This document shows positions 1-6,920 of a DNA stretch of 64,000 nt, in pieces. Origin of the DNA: Quadrisphaera sp. DSM 44207 (GTDB lineage: Bacteria; Actinomycetota; Actinomycetes; Actinomycetales; Quadrisphaeraceae); contig NZ_FNKA01000001.1 of the NCBI RefSeq assembly GCF_900101335.1, positions 620,001-684,000 on the forward strand, read 5' to 3'. Under the pieces are notes generated by a model. The model made no database searches. It saw only the letters and a list, made by a program, of their open reading frames with translations, and was not told the origin of the DNA. Within the stretch, counting starts at the first letter, position 1. The number at the start of each line of letters is the position of its first letter. A program made the position numbers and the translations under genes.

Positions 1-235
1 CGGAGGTGGTCGCGTAGCGGCGGGCGCCCGCCATCCACACCCCGGCGGCCACCAGCAGGCCGACGAGCGCCGCGGCGTGCGCCACCGCGCCGACGTGCAC
101 GGCCAGCAGCCGCCCGCCGCCGACCGCGGCGACGACGAGCGCGAGCGCGGTGCGCCGCCACGACAGCGCCGTGCGCTCCGGCTGCAGGCCGGGGTCGAAG
201 ACCCCTCCGCGCTCCCCCGCCCGCCCCGGTGCCAC
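1..235 (-). CDS. DUF202 family membrane protein (partial, C-terminus outside window)
   Basis: Only the first 78 or so codons are inside the window; the gene continues past base 1. The N-terminus FDPGLQPERTALSWRRTALAL is the conserved DUF202 opening (an N-terminal acidic/arginine helix followed by a membrane helix), and a second hydrophobic helix follows. The start is a GTG 4 nt after the stop of the neighbouring DUF202 gene, so the two are almost certainly cotranscribed. Such adjacent DUF202 pairs are common in actinobacteria; their function is not established. The family call is firm, the start moderately so. Confidence 0.8.
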   Translation of the reverse strand, partial: MAPGRAGERGGVFDPGLQPERTALSWRRTALALVVAAVGGGRLLAVHVGAVAHAAALVGLLVAAGVWMAGARRYATTS

Positions 236-239
236 CGCC

Positions 240-632
240 TCACCCCAGCAGCAGACCGAGGACGACGAGCACCCCGGCGACGAGGACGCCGAGGGCCAGC
301 GGGCCCGACAGGCGCACCGCCGGCAGGGGCCGGCCCTCGCGCAGCGCCGTCTCGATGCTCACCCACCCCAGCCACGCCTGCAGCGGTGCCAGCGCGCCCA
401 GGACGACGAGCAGCAGCGCCGCGGCCAGGCGCAGCCGCGGCTGCAGCGGCAGGCTCAGCGCCTCCAGCGCCACGCCCGCCGCCATCAGGGCCAGCGCCGT
501 GCGCACCCAGGAGAGGAAGGTGCGCTCGTTCGCCAGCGAGAAGCGCGGGTCCGGCTCGGTGCCGCGCGCGTAGACCCACCGCGGCCAGCGCCGGTCGCCG
601 CCCGGGTGCGCGTCGGGGGGTGCCTCGCTCAC
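240..632 (-). CDS. DUF202 (YidH-like) membrane protein
   Basis: Predicted 130-aa inner-membrane protein. After a hydrophilic N-terminus (about 30 residues) comes the DUF202 core with DPRFSLANERTFLSWVRTAL, then three predicted membrane helices (about residues 45-62, 68-88 and 107-128). The GTG start at 632 is preceded by a CAGGGT hexamer ending 6 nt upstream, which fits a leaderless message. It is followed after 4 nt by a second DUF202 gene. The molecular role is unknown; the family is named for a conserved domain only. Confidence 0.85.
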   Translation of the reverse strand: MSEAPPDAHPGGDRRWPRWVYARGTEPDPRFSLANERTFLSWVRTALALMAAGVALEALSLPLQPRLRLAAALLLVVLGALAPLQAWLGWVSIETALREGRPLPAVRLSGPLALGVLVAGVLVVLGLLLG

Positions 633-737
633 GCGCCCACCCTGCCCGGCCGCGGTGGGCGGGCGCGGGGTGGGTACGGGACGTGCACCGGGGCCCGCCC
701 CGGGTGAGGCGAGGGCGAGACGACGCGAGGAGACCAC

Positions 738-1928
738 GTGCCCGGGACCTGGCTGCTGGGGCGCCCTTCCGGCGCGGTGCAGGAGGAGAGGGCGCCGCGC
801 GCTGTCCTCGTGGCGGTGGAGGAGCGCCCCGGCGCCGCCTCCGAGGCGCTCGACGAGCTCGCGCGCCTCGCCGAGACCGACGGCCTGCACGTCGCGGCCC
901 GCGTCACCCAGCGCCTGCCTCACCCGGACCCGGCGACCTTCATCGGCTCGGGCAAGGTCGCCGAGGTGCGCGAGCGCGTCGCGGCCGAGTCCGCGGACGT
1001 CGTCCTCGTCGACGCCGAGCTGACCCCGGGGCAGCTGCGCAACCTCGAGGACGGCGTGGGCGCGAGGGTGGCCGACCGCACCGCCCTGATCCTCGACATC
1101 TTCGCCGAGCACGCCCGCTCCAGCGAGGGCCGCGCGCAGGTCGAGCTCGCCCAGCTGGCCTACCAGCTGCCGCGCCTGACCGGGCAGGGCCGGTCGATGT
1201 CCCGGGTCGGCGGCGGCCGGGTCGCCGGCGGCGCGGGCATCGGCGTGCGCGGTCCCGGTGAGCAGCGCCTCGAGACCGAGCGCCGGCGCCTGCGCCAGCG
1301 CATGGGGGCCCTGCGGCGGCAGGTCGCCGAGACCGGACGGCGCCGCGCGACCACGCGCGCGCGGCGCGAGCGCCAGCGGGTCCCGTCGGTGGCGATCACC
1401 GGGTACACCAACGCCGGCAAGTCCAGCCTGCTCAACGCGCTGACCGGCGCCGACGCCCTGGTGCAGGACCAGCTGTTCGCCACCCTCGACCCCACGGTGC
1501 GGCGCCTCCGCCTGCCCGACGGCACCACGGTGACCCTGACGGACACCGTCGGCTTCGTGCGGCACCTGCCGCACCAGCTCGTCGACGCCTTCCGCTCCAC
1601 GCTCGAGGAGGTCGCCGCCGCGGACCTCGTCCTCCACGTGGTCGACGCCTCCGCGCCCGACGCGATGGCGCAGGTGACCGCCGTGCGCGGGGTGCTGTAC
1701 GAGATCGGGGCCAGCGACGTGCCGGAGCTGCTGGTGCTGGACAAGGCGGACGTCGCCCCGCCGGAGTGGCTGCAGGCCCTGCGGGCCGCCCACCCCGGCG
1801 CGCTGGCGGTCTCCGCGGTGACGGGGCAGGGGCTGGACGAGCTGCGCGCGGCCCTCGCGGAGCGGCTGGGCGGGCAGCGGCAGGGCGGCCAGCGGCTGGG
1901 CGGGCAGCGGCAGGCGTCCGCCGGCTGA
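738..1928 (+). CDS. hflX: HflX-type ribosome-associated GTPase
   Basis: A 396-aa GTPase of the Obg-HflX class, which in other bacteria splits or rescues stalled ribosomes. The N-terminal HflX domain (about residues 20-190) contains the conserved GSGKVAE and the glycine-rich GGRVAGGAGIGVRGPGE stretch. The G domain follows: G1 GYTNAGKSS near residue 222 and G3 DTVGF near 268. The G4 motif, normally NKxD, reads DKAD near residue 335 (a one-base difference from AAC to GAC). The C-terminus is a short glycine/glutamine repeat (LGGQRQGGQRLGGQRQ). A GAGGAG ribosome-binding site lies 5 nt before the GTG start. The family call is secure; the effect of the altered G4 is not known. Confidence 0.93.
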   Translation: MPGTWLLGRPSGAVQEERAPRAVLVAVEERPGAASEALDELARLAETDGLHVAARVTQRLPHPDPATFIGSGKVAEVRERVAAESADVVLVDAELTPGQLRNLEDGVGARVADRTALILDIFAEHARSSEGRAQVELAQLAYQLPRLTGQGRSMSRVGGGRVAGGAGIGVRGPGEQRLETERRRLRQRMGALRRQVAETGRRRATTRARRERQRVPSVAITGYTNAGKSSLLNALTGADALVQDQLFATLDPTVRRLRLPDGTTVTLTDTVGFVRHLPHQLVDAFRSTLEEVAAADLVLHVVDASAPDAMAQVTAVRGVLYEIGASDVPELLVLDKADVAPPEWLQALRAAHPGALAVSAVTGQGLDELRAALAERLGGQRQGGQRLGGQRQASAG

Positions 1929-1967
1929 CTGCTGACGACCGCACCCGCCTCGGCCTAGCGTTCCGCC

Positions 1968-2384
1968 ATGGCGCACCGCAACGACCCGGAGGTCATCCGG
2001 CGGCTGCTGCTCACGCCGAACCGGTGGGCCGTCGTCGGCCTGTCGCAGAACCGCGCCCGCGCCGCGTACCGCGTGGCCGCGTACCTGCAGTCGCTGGGCA
2101 AGCCGATCGTCGCCGTCCACCCGCGCATGGAACCGGTGCACGGCGCGGAGGCGTACGCGCGCCTGGCCGACGTGCCCTGGCGCGTCGACGTCGTCGACGT
2201 CTTCGTCAACAGCGCCCGCGCCGGGCGGGTGGTCGACGAGGCCATCGCGATCGGCGCAGGAGCGGTGTGGCTGCAGGTCGGGGTCGTGGACGAGGCGGCC
2301 GCGCAGCGGGCGAGCGCCGCGGGCCTGGACGTCGTCATGGACGCCTGCCCGGCGGTCGAGGCGCCGCGCCTGGGGCTGCGCTGA
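1968..2384 (+). CDS. CoA-binding domain protein (YccU-like)
   Basis: A 138-aa protein made of a single CoA_binding_2 Rossmann-type domain: WAVVGLSQNRARAAYRVAAYLQ is the nucleotide/CoA loop, and the C-terminal VMDACPAVE holds the family's conserved cysteine. Members bind CoA, but their physiological role is undefined. A TAGCGT hexamer ends 6 nt before the ATG, fitting a leaderless transcript starting at or next to the start codon. It lies 39 nt downstream of hflX in the same direction. Confidence 0.85.
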   Translation: MAHRNDPEVIRRLLLTPNRWAVVGLSQNRARAAYRVAAYLQSLGKPIVAVHPRMEPVHGAEAYARLADVPWRVDVVDVFVNSARAGRVVDEAIAIGAGAVWLQVGVVDEAAAQRASAAGLDVVMDACPAVEAPRLGLR

Positions 2385-2465
2385 GGCCGGCGCTGCGCTG
2401 AGGCCGGCGCTGGGCTCGGGCTCGACAGGCCGCCGCGGCACAGGCGCGGCGTCTACGGTGTGCCC

Positions 2466-3710
2466 GTGCGCGACGAACCGCAGTGGGGCCCGGCGACGAC
2501 GTACACGTCCTCACCGAAGCTGCGCCGTGCGTCCTCCCGCAGCGCCCCGCCGGCGCGCCGCCCTGCCGCTGACCCGCGCGGCACCGCGGCTGGCAGCAGC
2601 GGCACCGCCGGCCCCCCGCAGGAGGCGCGGACCCAGGCGGCGCGGGGCCGGGTCCCGGGCGGCACCCGGGCGCCGCAGCGCACCGCGGCGCCCCCGCGCC
2701 ATCCCGCGACCCCCTCGCGCGGGGTCTCCCCGGCGCGCCGGCGCGGGCAGGTGCGCCTGGTCGTCCTGCTCCTGCTGCTCGCGGTGGTCGGCTACCCGCT
2801 GGCGCTCGGCCTGGTCGGCCTGACCTCCGTGGACGACAGCGTCGAGCTGGCGGACTCCGCGCTGGAGGACACCCCGGGGCGCACCGTGCTGCTCGTCGGC
2901 TCGGACTCGCGCGAGGACCTCACGGCCGAGCAGCGCGCCGAGCTGTCCACCGGCGAGGACGTCGAGGGCCGCCGCACCGACACGATCATGCTGCTGCACC
3001 GGCCGACCGGCGGCGGGCCGACCGTGCTGCTGAGCCTGCCGCGCGACAGCTACGTCGCGATCCCCGGCCACGACGACAACAAGATCAACGCGGCGTACTC
3101 CCTCGGCGGCCCCGCGCTGCTGGCGCAGACCGTCGAGGGGGCCACGGGCCTGCGGGTCGACGGGTACGCCGAGACCGGCCTGGGGGGCTTCGCGGCGCTC
3201 GTCGACGCCGTCGGGGGCGTGGAGATGTGCCCCGAGCAGGCGATCACCGACCCCAAGGCCGGGCTCGACATCGCCGCCGGCTGCCAGGAGATGGACGGCG
3301 CGACCGCGCTCGGGTACGCCCGCACGCGCGACTTCGACCCGCGCGGCGACCTCGGGCGCGCCGAGCGCCAGCGCCAGCTCATGGCCGCCATCGCCGCGCG
3401 GGCCGCGAGCCCCGCGACGCTGCTCGACCCCTTCCGCGCCTTCCCGATGGTCGGGGCCGCCGGCGGCGCCCTGACCACCGACGACGCCACCGGGCCGGTG
3501 GACCTCGCGCGCTTCGCGCTGGGCATGCGCGCCGTCGCGAGCGGGGACGCTGTCAGCCTCACCGTGCCGGTCGCGCGGGCGGACCGGCGCACCTCGGCCG
3601 GGCTCGTCGTCGACTGGGACGAGGAGAGCGCGGCGGCGGTGTTCGACGCGATCCGCGACGACGAGACCGAGCCCCTGCGGGCGGTCGCCGCGCAGCAGCT
3701 GCCCGGCTGA
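2466..3710 (+). CDS. LytR-CpsA-Psr (LCP) family cell-wall glycopolymer ligase
   Basis: A 414-aa membrane protein with a long basic, proline/alanine-rich cytoplasmic N-terminus (about 95 residues), one membrane helix (about 96-118) and an external LCP domain. LCP enzymes move lipid-linked glycopolymers onto peptidoglycan. Conserved LCP residues are visible: the Asp in GSDSRED, the Arg/Asp of RRTDT, SLPRDSYV, the Lys of NKINAAY and YARTR. A TACGGT hexamer (2454-2459) ends 6 nt before this GTG; in-frame GTG codons at 2460 is an alternative start directly abutting the hexamer. The 3' end faces purE across a long palindrome. Confidence 0.9.
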   Translation: MRDEPQWGPATTYTSSPKLRRASSRSAPPARRPAADPRGTAAGSSGTAGPPQEARTQAARGRVPGGTRAPQRTAAPPRHPATPSRGVSPARRRGQVRLVVLLLLLAVVGYPLALGLVGLTSVDDSVELADSALEDTPGRTVLLVGSDSREDLTAEQRAELSTGEDVEGRRTDTIMLLHRPTGGGPTVLLSLPRDSYVAIPGHDDNKINAAYSLGGPALLAQTVEGATGLRVDGYAETGLGGFAALVDAVGGVEMCPEQAITDPKAGLDIAAGCQEMDGATALGYARTRDFDPRGDLGRAERQRQLMAAIAARAASPATLLDPFRAFPMVGAAGGALTTDDATGPVDLARFALGMRAVASGDAVSLTVPVARADRRTSAGLVVDWDEESAAAVFDAIRDDETEPLRAVAAQQLPG

Positions 3711-3721
3711 CCCCTCCCGCG

Positions 3722-3773
3722 GTGATCGTGCAGGTCCGGACTGCTGGGCGACGGTCCGGACCTGCACCATCAC
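3722..3773. terminator. Bidirectional palindrome between convergent LCP gene and purE
   Basis: Arms 3722-3741 and 3754-3773 pair over 20 positions with one mismatch and a 12-nt loop (core TGCAGGTCCGGAC). There is no T-run, as is common for high-GC terminators. Its place between two convergent stop codons (3710 and 3789) suits a two-way terminator. It belongs to a repeat family seen again at 25.1, 48.0 and 50.8 kb. Confidence 0.65.
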
Positions 3774-3788
3774 GGAAGGGGCAGCGGC

Positions 3789-4331
3789 TCAGGAGCCGGC
3801 GCCGCCCGAGGCGCGGCGGGCCCGCAGGCGGGCGCCCTTGGCCTCGGCGGCGGCGCGCAGCTCCTCCTGGAACCCGGTCATGCGCTCGCGCAGCGCCGCC
3901 GCCCGCTCGTCCGAGCCGGCGGCGAGGATCCGCACCGCGAGCAGCCCCGCGTTGCGCGCCCCGCCCACCGACACCGTCGCCACCGGCACCCCGGCGGGCA
4001 TCTGCACGATCGAGAGCAGGGAGTCCATGCCGTCCAGGTGCGCCAGCGGCACCGGGACGCCGATCACAGGCAGCGGCGTGACGGCGGCGAGCATGCCCGG
4101 CAGGTGCGCGGCTCCCCCGGCGCCGGCGACCAGCACGCGCAGGCCCCGCGCGGCCGCCTGCCGCCCGTGGTCGATCATCTGCACCGGCATCCGGTGCGCG
4201 GAGACGACGTCCACCTCGTGCGGGACGCCGAACTCCTCGAGGGCCTGCGCGGCGGCCTCCATCACGGGCCAGTCGGAGTCCGACCCCATCACCACGCCGA
4301 CCAGCGGCTGCCCGCCCGTTCCCTCGCCCAC
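3789..4331 (-). CDS. purE: 5-(carboxyamino)imidazole ribonucleotide mutase PurE
   Basis: A 180-aa class I PurE, which converts N5-CAIR to CAIR in purine synthesis. The diagnostic [13 protein letters not shown] nucleotide loop, the catalytic-histidine segment SAHRMP and the [11 protein letters not shown] loop are all present. The GTG at 4331 is chosen because GGGGAG lies 5 nt upstream; an in-frame GTG at 4349 would add 6 residues. It follows purK on the same strand, the usual actinobacterial purK-purE order, separated by a short 13-bp repeat array. A weakly conserved basic C-terminal tail is present. Confidence 0.93.
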   Translation of the reverse strand: MGEGTGGQPLVGVVMGSDSDWPVMEAAAQALEEFGVPHEVDVVSAHRMPVQMIDHGRQAAARGLRVLVAGAGGAAHLPGMLAAVTPLPVIGVPVPLAHLDGMDSLLSIVQMPAGVPVATVSVGGARNAGLLAVRILAAGSDERAAALRERMTGFQEELRAAAEAKGARLRARRASGGAGS

Positions 4332-4374
4332 GCCCGCTCCCCGCCCCACCGTCTCGCCCCGCCGTGTCGCCCCG

Positions 4375-4413
4375 CCGTCTCGCTCAGCCGTCTCGCTCAG
4401 CCGTCTCGCTCAG
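4375..4413. repeat. 13-bp tandem repeat x3 at the purK 3' end
   Basis: Three exact copies of CCGTCTCGCTCAG (4375-4387, 4388-4400, 4401-4413). The purK stop codon (4410-4412 on the complement) falls inside the last copy, so copy-number change there would only alter the purK-purE spacer. Confidence 0.85.
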
Positions 4414-5573
4414 CCGTCGATCGTGCCGGTGATGAAGTCCGCGGCGTGCCGGGCGCGGGCGCGCACGTCGTCCAGGTCGTCCCCCCACGCCGTCACGTGC
4501 CCGACCTTGCGCCCGGGGCGCACGTCCTTGCCGTACAGGTGCACCTTGACCGCCGGGTCGTGGGCCATCACGTGCAGGTAGGAGCGGAACAGGTCCGGGT
4601 GGTCCCCGCCGAGCACGTTGACCATGACCGTCCACGGCGCGCGCGCGGCCACCGCGCCCAGCGGCAGGTCGAGCACCGCGCGCAGGTGCTGCTCGAACTG
4701 CGAGGTCGCCGCGCCGTCGATCGTCCAGTGGCCGCTGTTGTGCGGGCGCATCGCGAGCTCGTTGACGAGCACCCGCCCGTCGGTGGTCTCGAAGGCCTCC
4801 ATCGCCATCACACCGGTGACGCCGAGCTCGCCGGCGATCCGCAGCGCCGTCGCCGTCGCGGCCCCCGCGACGTCCTCGTCCAGGCCCGGCGCCGGCGCGA
4901 TCACCTCGCGGCAGACGCCGCCGACCTGCACGGTCTCCACCACCGGCCACGCCGCGGCCTGCCCCGCCGGGCTGCGGGCGACGAGGACGGCGAGCTCGCG
5001 CGCGTACGGCACCCGCTCCTCCGCCAGCAGCGGCGCGCCCGCGGCGGCCGCGCGCTGCAGCCAGTCCGCGGCCTGCTCCGCCGAGGCGACGACGCGCACG
5101 CCCTTGCCGTCGTAGCCGCCGCGCGGGGTCTTCAGCACGAGCGGCCAGCCGGCGCGCTCGCCGCCGAAGGCCGCCAGGGACGCCGCGTCGCGCACCGGGG
5201 CCCACGCCGGGCCCGCGACGCCCATCGCGTCGAGGCGGCGGCGCAGCGCGAGCTTGTCCTGGGCGTGCTCGAGGGCGTCCGGGCCCGGGCGCACCGCCAC
5301 GCCGTCCGCGGCCAGCGCCCGCAGCAGGTCGGTGGGCACCTGCTCGTGGTCGAGGGTCAGCGCCGCCGCCCCGCGCGCGAGGCCGGCGAGCGCGGCGGCG
5401 TCCGCGGGGTCGCCGAGGTGGACGTCGGGCACGACCTGCGCCGCGGACTCCTCCGGGCCCGTGGCCAGCACCCGCAGCCGCACGCCCAGGGCGACCGCCG
5501 GGGGCTGCAGCATCCTCGCCAGCTGGCCGCCGCCGACCACGGCGACGACGGGGAACGTCGTCGTCTCGCTCAC
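4410..5573 (-). CDS. purK: 5-(carboxyamino)imidazole ribonucleotide synthase PurK
   Basis: A 387-aa ATP-grasp enzyme making N5-CAIR from AIR, bicarbonate and ATP, the step before PurE. The N-terminus VVAVVGGGQLARML is the PurK preATP-grasp signature; TPRGGYDGKGV is the ATP-grasp glycine loop, and NELAMRPHNSGHWTIDGA is the conserved metal/substrate segment. The GTG at 5573 is chosen because a TAGCCT hexamer (5581-5586, complement) ends 7 nt upstream and the family sequence begins right there; a longer in-frame reading to 5630 exists but is unlikely. The GtrA-like gene is divergent. Confidence 0.94.
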   Translation of the reverse strand: MSETTTFPVVAVVGGGQLARMLQPPAVALGVRLRVLATGPEESAAQVVPDVHLGDPADAAALAGLARGAAALTLDHEQVPTDLLRALAADGVAVRPGPDALEHAQDKLALRRRLDAMGVAGPAWAPVRDAASLAAFGGERAGWPLVLKTPRGGYDGKGVRVVASAEQAADWLQRAAAAGAPLLAEERVPYARELAVLVARSPAGQAAAWPVVETVQVGGVCREVIAPAPGLDEDVAGAATATALRIAGELGVTGVMAMEAFETTDGRVLVNELAMRPHNSGHWTIDGAATSQFEQHLRAVLDLPLGAVAARAPWTVMVNVLGGDHPDLFRSYLHVMAHDPAVKVHLYGKDVRPGRKVGHVTAWGDDLDDVRARARHAADFITGTIDG

Positions 5574-5631
5574 GCGCGGCAGGCTATCCGCGGGCTGCGC
5601 GGACTCCCAGCGAGGCCGGGCAGGAGCCACC

Positions 5632-5637
5632 TAGGGT
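5632..5637 (+). promoter_or_regulatory. -10 hexamer TAGGGT of the GtrA-like gene
   Basis: TAGGGT ends 7 nt before GTG 5645. The divergent purK hexamer TAGCCT lies 46 nt away (5581-5586, complement), so the two start sites share a short divergent promoter region. Confidence 0.6.
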
Positions 5638-5644
5638 GTGCCGG

Positions 5645-6241
5645 GTGACGGTCGGCCCGGTCGCGCCCGCGGGGCGCCTGCGCTTCCTGTGGAGCGTGCT
5701 GGCGCGCGAGCTGGCGAAGTTCGGCGTGGTCGGCGGCGTCGCGTTCGTCGTGGACGTCGGGCTGTTCAACCTCCTGCGCTGGGGCGGGGACGGCGCGCTG
5801 GTGGGCGAGCCCCTCACCGCGAAGGTGATCTCCGCGGGCGTCGCGACGCTCGTGGCGTGGGGCGGCAACCGCTGGTGGACCTTCCGGCACCGGCGCGGCA
5901 CCGCGCTGCTGCGCGAGCTGGGGATGTTCGTCGCGATGAACGGCGTCGCGCTGCTGATCTCCGTGCTGTGCCTGGCGTTCTCCCACTACCTGCTCGGGCT
6001 GCGCTCGCCGCTGGCGGACAACGTCTCCGCCAACGTCGTGGGGGTCGCCCTGGGCACGGCGTTCCGGTTCGTCGCCTACCGCTCCTGGGTCTTCCGCAGC
6101 CCTCCGCCGGGAGAGGACCCCGCCGCGGTCCTCGTCGCGCAGGCGCGCGCCCTCGGCACGGCCCCGAGGGCGTCGTCCGCCGAGGCGCGCGGGACGGCGG
6201 GGCGGCCGGTGCCGTCGGCCTCCACCCGCGCGGCCTCCTGA
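5645..6241 (+). CDS. GtrA-like polytopic membrane protein
   Basis: A 198-aa protein with the GtrA fold: four predicted membrane helices (about residues 20-40, 55-75, 90-112 and 122-142) and the family motifs ELAKFGVVGGVAFVVD, NRWWTF and FRFVAYRSWVF. GtrA proteins are thought to move lipid-linked sugars or help glycosylate surface polymers, but the substrate here cannot be read. The hydrophilic C-terminal 50 residues are not conserved. GTG 5636 is an in-frame alternative that overlaps the -10 hexamer, so 5645 is preferred. Divergent from purK. Confidence 0.88.
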   Translation: MTVGPVAPAGRLRFLWSVLARELAKFGVVGGVAFVVDVGLFNLLRWGGDGALVGEPLTAKVISAGVATLVAWGGNRWWTFRHRRGTALLRELGMFVAMNGVALLISVLCLAFSHYLLGLRSPLADNVSANVVGVALGTAFRFVAYRSWVFRSPPPGEDPAAVLVAQARALGTAPRASSAEARGTAGRPVPSASTRAAS

Positions 6242-6250
6242 GCCGCCCGC

Positions 6251-6315
6251 ACCGCGCAGCCGCACCGCGCAGCCGCACCGCGCAGCCGCACCGCGCAGCC
6301 GCACCGCGCAGGCGC
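6251..6315. repeat. 13-bp tandem repeat x5
   Basis: Five head-to-tail copies of ACCGCGCAGCCGC (the last is ACCGCGCAGGCGC) between the GtrA-like gene and the peroxiredoxin gene, ending 10 nt before the TACCGT hexamer of the latter. Confidence 0.9.
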
Positions 6316-6336
6316 CCGTGGCCGTACCGTGTGCCC

Positions 6337-6900
6337 GTGCTGCACGACCCGACGGTCCTGCCCGACGACCTGCCCGCGCCCGTCGACGACGGCGCCGCGG
6401 CGCACCTGCCCGGCGCCGTCCTGCCGCCGGTGCCGCTGCGCGCCACCACGGGCGGGGCGGTCGACCTCGCCGAGCGCAGCCGGGGCCGCCGGCTCGTCGT
6501 CTTCGCCTACCCGCGCACCGGGCGCCCCGGCCACGACCTGCCCACGGGCTGGGACGAGATCCCCGGCGCCCGCGGCTGCACCCCGCAGGCGTGCTCCTTC
6601 CGGGACCTCTCGGCGCAGTTCGAGGCCCTCGGCGTGGAGGTCTTCGGCCTGTCCGCGCAGGACCCGGCCTACCAGGCCGAGGCCGCGGCGCGGCTGCACC
6701 TGCCCTACGCGCTGCTGAGCGACGAGCACCTGCAGCTCACCGGCGCGCTGCGGCTGCCGACGTTCGAGGTCGACGGCATGGTGCTGCTGCGCCGCCTGAC
6801 GATGCTCGTCGAGGACGGGCGGGTCCAGCGGGTGCTCTACCCGGTCTTCCCGCCGGACCGCGCCGCCGCCGACGCCCTCGTCGCCGTCGCCGGCGGCTGA
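6337..6900 (+). CDS. Peroxiredoxin, BCP/PrxQ-like
   Basis: A 187-aa thioredoxin-fold peroxidase. The segment RGCTPQACSFRDL carries both cysteines of the BCP/PrxQ arrangement (peroxidatic Cys, then resolving Cys five residues later). FEALGVEVFGLSAQDPAYQAE and YALLSDEHLQL match the redoxin core. It should reduce hydroperoxides at the expense of thioredoxin in the cytoplasm. The N-terminal 45 residues are an extra, proline-rich extension compared with short BCP proteins. TACCGT (6325-6330) ends 6 nt before GTG 6337; GTG 6331 is an in-frame alternative. Confidence 0.85.
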   Translation: MLHDPTVLPDDLPAPVDDGAAAHLPGAVLPPVPLRATTGGAVDLAERSRGRRLVVFAYPRTGRPGHDLPTGWDEIPGARGCTPQACSFRDLSAQFEALGVEVFGLSAQDPAYQAEAAARLHLPYALLSDEHLQLTGALRLPTFEVDGMVLLRRLTMLVEDGRVQRVLYPVFPPDRAAADALVAVAGG

Positions 6901-6920
6901 GGCCGCCGCCCGCCGCGGCC

